A DNA stretch of 64,000 bases from Rhizoctonia solani (taxonomy: Eukaryota; Basidiomycota; Agaricomycetes; Cantharellales; Ceratobasidiaceae), in assembly GCF_016906535.1 (NCBI RefSeq), contig NC_057373.1:868001-932000 (forward strand), written 5' to 3'. The position numbers and the translations under genes are program-made. Of this stretch, positions 60,111-64,000 are shown in pieces (within the stretch, counting starts at the first letter, position 1; every line of letters starts with the position of its first letter). The notes below the pieces were generated by a model. That model saw only the letters and a program-made list of their open reading frames with translations. It ran no database searches and was not told the DNA's origin.

Positions 60111-61520
60111 ATGGGTCTAACAAGCACGAGAACAATAAAAGGGGCGCTTGCTGTGGTATTTCTTGCTTTCACGTACTCCTACATATCGACTACCACCACC
60201 CCACTCACCAGATCAACAATGGCCGCTTCCATCCCTAAAGTCAAGCTCAACAACGGTGTTGAGATCCCTGCTCTCGGCCTCGGTGAGTCGCAAAATAAAT
60301 GATGGCGCTGATCGAGTGTGTCTCTAAGTGCTATGTGGATAGGTACGTGGCAGTCCAAGCCTGAGGAAGTTACCAATGCCGTCAATCACGCATTGAAGAG
60401 CGGCTACAGGCACATCGATTGTGCATTTGTAAGTCGTTTGGGATTAAATAATTTGTTGCTCTTTATTGATCACGATATCGCACATAGGCCTACGGAAACG
60501 AAGCTCAAGTTGGCGAGGGTATCAAGAAATCTGGCGTTCCTCGTTCAGAGATCTTCATTACTACTAAGGTCTGGTCGACCTACCACCGCCGCGTTAGGGA
60601 ATCACTCGAGGAGTCGCTAAAGAACCTTGGTACCGACTACGTCGATCGTGCGTATTTAAATTATGCAACCAATTAGCAATAACTTACGATTCAACAGTTC
60701 TGCTTATGCACTGGCCTGTTCCGCTCAACCCCAATGGCAACCATCCTCTTTTCCCACCTTGGAGGACGGCACTCGCGATGTTGATAAGGAATGGCACATC
60801 TCCAAGACCTGGCACAACTCGAGGAGCTCCTTGAAGAGGGCAAAGTCAAGGCAATCGGTGTTTCCAACTGCTCCGAGCTCAAGCTCAACGAGATTCTCCC
60901 CACCGCAAAGGTCGCCCGGCTGTAACCAGGTCGAACTTCACCCTTACAACCCTCAGCTGGAGCTTGCCAAGTTCTGCAAGTCCAAGGAATTGTTATGCAA
61001 GCTTACTCCCCTTGGGATCGACCGGCAGCCCTCTCCTCAAGGACGATGTTGTGGTAGAGATTGCACAAAAGCACAACTCGACTCCAGTAGCGGTAAGCAT
61101 TTTGAATTTGAATTCAGTTTCGAGAGCGCCTAAATATTCATCCTTTCCAATCTTGATGCAGGTGCTAACCGGATATCATAGTGAGTTACCCACTCCCATT
61201 CTACTCCTTGATTTGACCTGACCGGATATTTTAATCTAGTCGCCAAGGGGCACGTTGTTTTGCCTAAATCTGTCACCCCTGAGCGTATCGAGTCGAATCT
61301 CAAGTACGCGGAACTTGACACTTCGGATGTCGAGAAGCTCGACTCGCTTGCTGCGTCTGGAAAGCAACAACGTTTCGTCAAGCCTGCATGGCGTAAGTTC
61401 TTCACCGGTGTTTTTCTCAAAAGGCTTAGACTTATTCCATTGCTCCACCAGCGATCGTCCTCGGCTTCCCCGACTGGAAGTAATCAGGTCTGGATTGGAT
61501 ATTTTGGGAGGCTCGGGTAG
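60111..61520 (+). CDS. Aldo-keto reductase with N-terminal hydrophobic segment, frame broken
   Basis: NAD(P)H-dependent carbonyl reductase of the AKR fold. From 60111 the protein begins [20 protein letters not shown], a possible signal anchor; an alternative start at 60219 gives [20 protein letters not shown]. Family motifs are [20 protein letters not shown] (Asp and Tyr of the tetrad), TTKVWSTYH (Lys), [10 protein letters not shown] (His), [39 protein letters not shown] and [19 protein letters not shown]. Apparent single-base deletions lie near 60811 (GG for GGG), 60915 (CCC for CCCC), 60924 (AA for AAA), 60995 and 61020. The three clearest are in homopolymers. The end after FVKPAW is joined across an intron to [12 protein letters not shown] text near 61450-61480. 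Confidence 0.7.
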
Positions 61521-61610
61521 ACACATTTGTACTTAGTAATATTGAATTTTAAAGCACGCTTACATTCAATCGACATTTCGCTATATGCGCAATAGACATA
61601 CCACTAACTC

Positions 61611-63611
61611 TCAAAATGTGATCAGCACACCTTCGCTTCCACGAACATTGACCTTCCCCGCATTTAGTCGCTCCACAACCTCAGTCCCCACCGGCACCCC
61701 AGCCGAGTATGACTGGCCTGCCCAAGTCACCCGGCCCGAATCCTTGCTCTCCACTCCAGGCGAGGTCATCCGTTTAACCTTAGCGGCGGGACTGCCTCTC
61801 CTTAGATATTTACTAACATCCACGGTAACGGTCAAGCCTCGTCCGCAGCAACATTCTGTCTTCGCAGAGACATGTTGAGAATTATATGCGCGCGATGCCA
61901 TCGGTACGTGAGCTAGGATCCCAGATCGCATATACTGCCAGCGTCGACGGAAGAGAAGAATCCGAATCAAGGCGAGACGAGACCTCCCGGACTTTCCGAC
62001 GGCTTCTGCAATAAGGAGGTACGCAACGTACGATGGCGAAGCGCGAGGCGCCCCGTACCGCTCGCTTTGCACAGGGTACCACAAATCATACCAGGAGAAC
62101 CCGGGACTACGTGAAAGTTCATTATTAATATACTCGCATTGATGCTTTGAGCTCATACCTGTTTGCCTGTTGTGAGGATGGAGCACAAGTGTGCACCTTG
62201 GTGCATATACAAACGCGACACGTTTAACGAGGCAGCGTACAGTATGGCTGCAATTTTATCAGCGTCAATCAAACCTGCACCAAATGAACCAGGTCAGAAG
62301 GATCTTACTGTCTGAGAGCCACATTGCTTGCCCAAACGTATCTGACACATTCTGTTTGCCGGAACACGAGATGGAACTGTATTCGCCTGCAAACAAGGTT
62401 AATCCACTCCAATCTAGACCCGCATGACAGCCTTACTCACCAATGACAAACTCCTTCCCCACCCCCCGTGCTGCTGCGATCTGGGGTTTCCACAAATCGA
62501 GGTACGCGGTAATGTTGTCATGATTCACAAGGGCCTCAAGCGTTGCTTTGGCGTTCCGGGCGGGGTCACACGTGGAATATTGATATCTATAAACTTAGGT
62601 GAGCTGAGTCGTGTAACCAGTGTGAGAGTGTAAAAATTACGTGTGTTGATCGAATAGTTTGATAACGCCAGTTTTGTCAATTCCTTGGTTGATGGTTGAG
62701 ACAGTTGTCATTGGAGCCTGGCTTCATTATGAGTATGTTCCTGGGCGGCTGATAACGCTGTTCTTACCGAACTCGTGGGGTCTTCAGCAAACCCATTCTA
62801 TACAAATTGATGAGAAGTGGTTCTTTCTAGATTGATATTAGACTTACAGCCTGGAAGATACCAGCTGGGAGATTGAGCGCTTTGGTTAGGGTGGAAGTCC
62901 AATTCTAAACACGGAAATTAGATCGACAAGGGAAACAAATCAAATCACATAAGTTTACCAGAAATTTCGCGGTGAATACAGCCGAGGTCCATCCTGCATA
63001 GTGGTCTGGCTCATTCCCGAGCTGTATTGCGAATATCCTATCCCATCCAAGGTACTTGATTCCTGCCTCAATCTGATTTTGGGCAATCGTAACCGAGTCA
63101 TTACCCAAATTTACGTCGAGAATAAACCGGGATGTATTGGGGAATACGAGATAGGATTCGAAGTATGCAGGCCCGCTTCGAGACATATTAGTATGTGTTG
63201 AGTAATGAGAGCCCAAACGTACTAAGTTGTTCTCCATATCCCTTGAGACTGGCAACTACACTGAGATAAATTGATTCGCAAAACTGACATATGCTTACTG
63301 GACTTAGACTAGATCGAGTGCCGGAGCATTTGGGTCAAATATCGAACTATCTACGGTAATACCTCCGGGGCGATATCCGGCCCAAGTCCCGGTACGCTCG
63401 ACCAACCTATTCATAAGATTTCGCGTCAATCATTTGGGTGAGTTTTGTTACCCCCGAAAGTTGGAAGATACGAAAATTCGATCGAAAATGAAGCCAGTCG
63501 ACGATCGAGGATTTGAGATGCAGTTGACAGTGGAGAAGCCGGGATTGCAGGAAGGCTGATACTGGCTGCCGCTGCGACACCAGTGAGTGATAATATCGTC
63601 GTTTTTCTCAT
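61611..63611 (-). CDS. GH79-family glycoside hydrolase (beta-glucuronidase-like), secreted, frame broken
   Basis: The start at 63611 gives signal peptide MRKTTILSLTGVAAAASISL. The catalytic barrel follows: RLASFSIEFSYLPTFGG, RPGGITVDSSIFDPNAPAL-like text (from 63400-63300), YFESYLVFPNTSRFILDVNL, YLGWDRIFAIQLGNEPDHYA with the acid/base Glu of the NEP motif, then FSWYDLWYPVQSERYGAPRA and PSYVAYLLIAEAVGKSGRS. The C-terminal beta domain ends AKVKRMTSPGVESKDSGRVT and VNVRGSEGVLITF, with a stop at 61611. About ten introns. Between about 61880 and 61975 the frame switches (LAVYAIWDPSSRTDGIARI is in another frame), so at least two single-base indels exist. Fungal GH79 enzymes act on glucuronic-acid-containing glycans such as arabinogalactan side chains. 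Confidence 0.75.
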
Positions 63612-64000
63612 GTCGAAACCCTTCAGGATTCCCTCGCGCCTGTAGACCTGTTTATAGTCATTGGTGTTTCCTCCATTAGGTTCGGATGTCGAAGGCGAAG
63701 AACAGAAGCCGCCACACACATCGCATCGGGTACATCCCAATAGGAGCTATGAGCTATGGGTATAGAATTCGACTTGCTCAGTTCATTATCACTACCTCCA
63801 TACAGAAAAGTTATTGACTAAATATGGATGCAGGGCGACTAACATGATCTACACTGCATCTAGATAGGCGCCTGGCGCCTAGTTCATCTTAGCGCCCGAA
63901 ATGCTGCGGCCCAATCCCTCTTTTTATCCAAACCATCCGCCTCTCCCTCCGGGCGGGCCGGACACACATATGACGTATGCCACGCCCGCCTGATCACCCG
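63612..64000. other. Upstream region of the GH79 gene
   Basis: 389 bases to the right edge with no recognised gene. An in-frame upstream extension (from 63740) of the GH79 frame is possible, but the signal peptide favours the start at 63611. Confidence 0.4.

Overview
The window is nuclear DNA of a filamentous basidiomycete. The evidence is dense genes on both strands, nearly every gene cut by short introns of about 50-65 bases, and protein families typical of Agaricomycetes (GH105 and GH79 enzymes, a secreted double-psi beta-barrel protein, remnants of a NACHT-type NLR, a LaeA-type methyltransferase). A plant-associated Agaricomycete such as Rhizoctonia is my inference; no marker in the window proves it. 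Gene models were made by reading splice junctions by eye and checking that the joined reading frame restores conserved family motifs.

Layout. 0-9 kb: 3' end of an S41-like peptidase (+), an unknown membrane protein (-), Lunapark (+), a KLHDC4/Kel3-type kelch protein (-) and a voltage-gated potassium channel (+). 9.2-10.0 kb: a non-coding element with terminal inverted repeats. 10.5-19 kb: accessory region with a small secreted protein, a frame-broken armadillo-type protein, a truncated Fmp52/TIP30-like oxidoreductase facing it, a secreted barrel protein and a frame-broken disordered protein. 19.3-24.2 kb: a GH105 hydrolase (+) converging on Pescadillo (-), with the junction of their 3' ends tandemly duplicated. 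24.5-36.6 kb: an MCUR1/Fmp32-type mitochondrial protein, an adenylation-domain/membrane-flavoprotein fusion, a mitochondrial-type enoyl-CoA hydratase, a zinc-ribbon protein, PRKRIP1-like and TMEM50/Vps68-like. 36.8-43.7 kb: arginyl-tRNA synthetase (-) and a DHTKD1-like 2-oxoacid dehydrogenase E1 (+). 44.6-51.7 kb: a methyltransferase and cohesin SMC1. 52-56 kb: a large disordered protein (-). 56.5-63.6 kb: a HAD phosphatase, an NLR relic, an aldo-keto reductase and a GH79 glycosidase.

There is no biosynthetic cluster or single operating system here. The genes are mainly independent housekeeping functions (ER shaping, ribosome biogenesis, translation, cohesin, mitochondrial metabolism) separated by accessory secreted or degraded genes. 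Many genes carry one or a few apparent single-base deletions, often in short homopolymers, including the essential arginyl-tRNA synthetase. This points to residual assembly indels as much as to pseudogenes, so broken frames should be read with caution. The most unusual signals are two very small exons (6 and 5 nt) in the DHTKD1-like gene, one of which encodes part of the cofactor-binding Asn-Asn motif, and several GC-AG introns. I recognised no tRNA, rRNA or CRISPR by eye.
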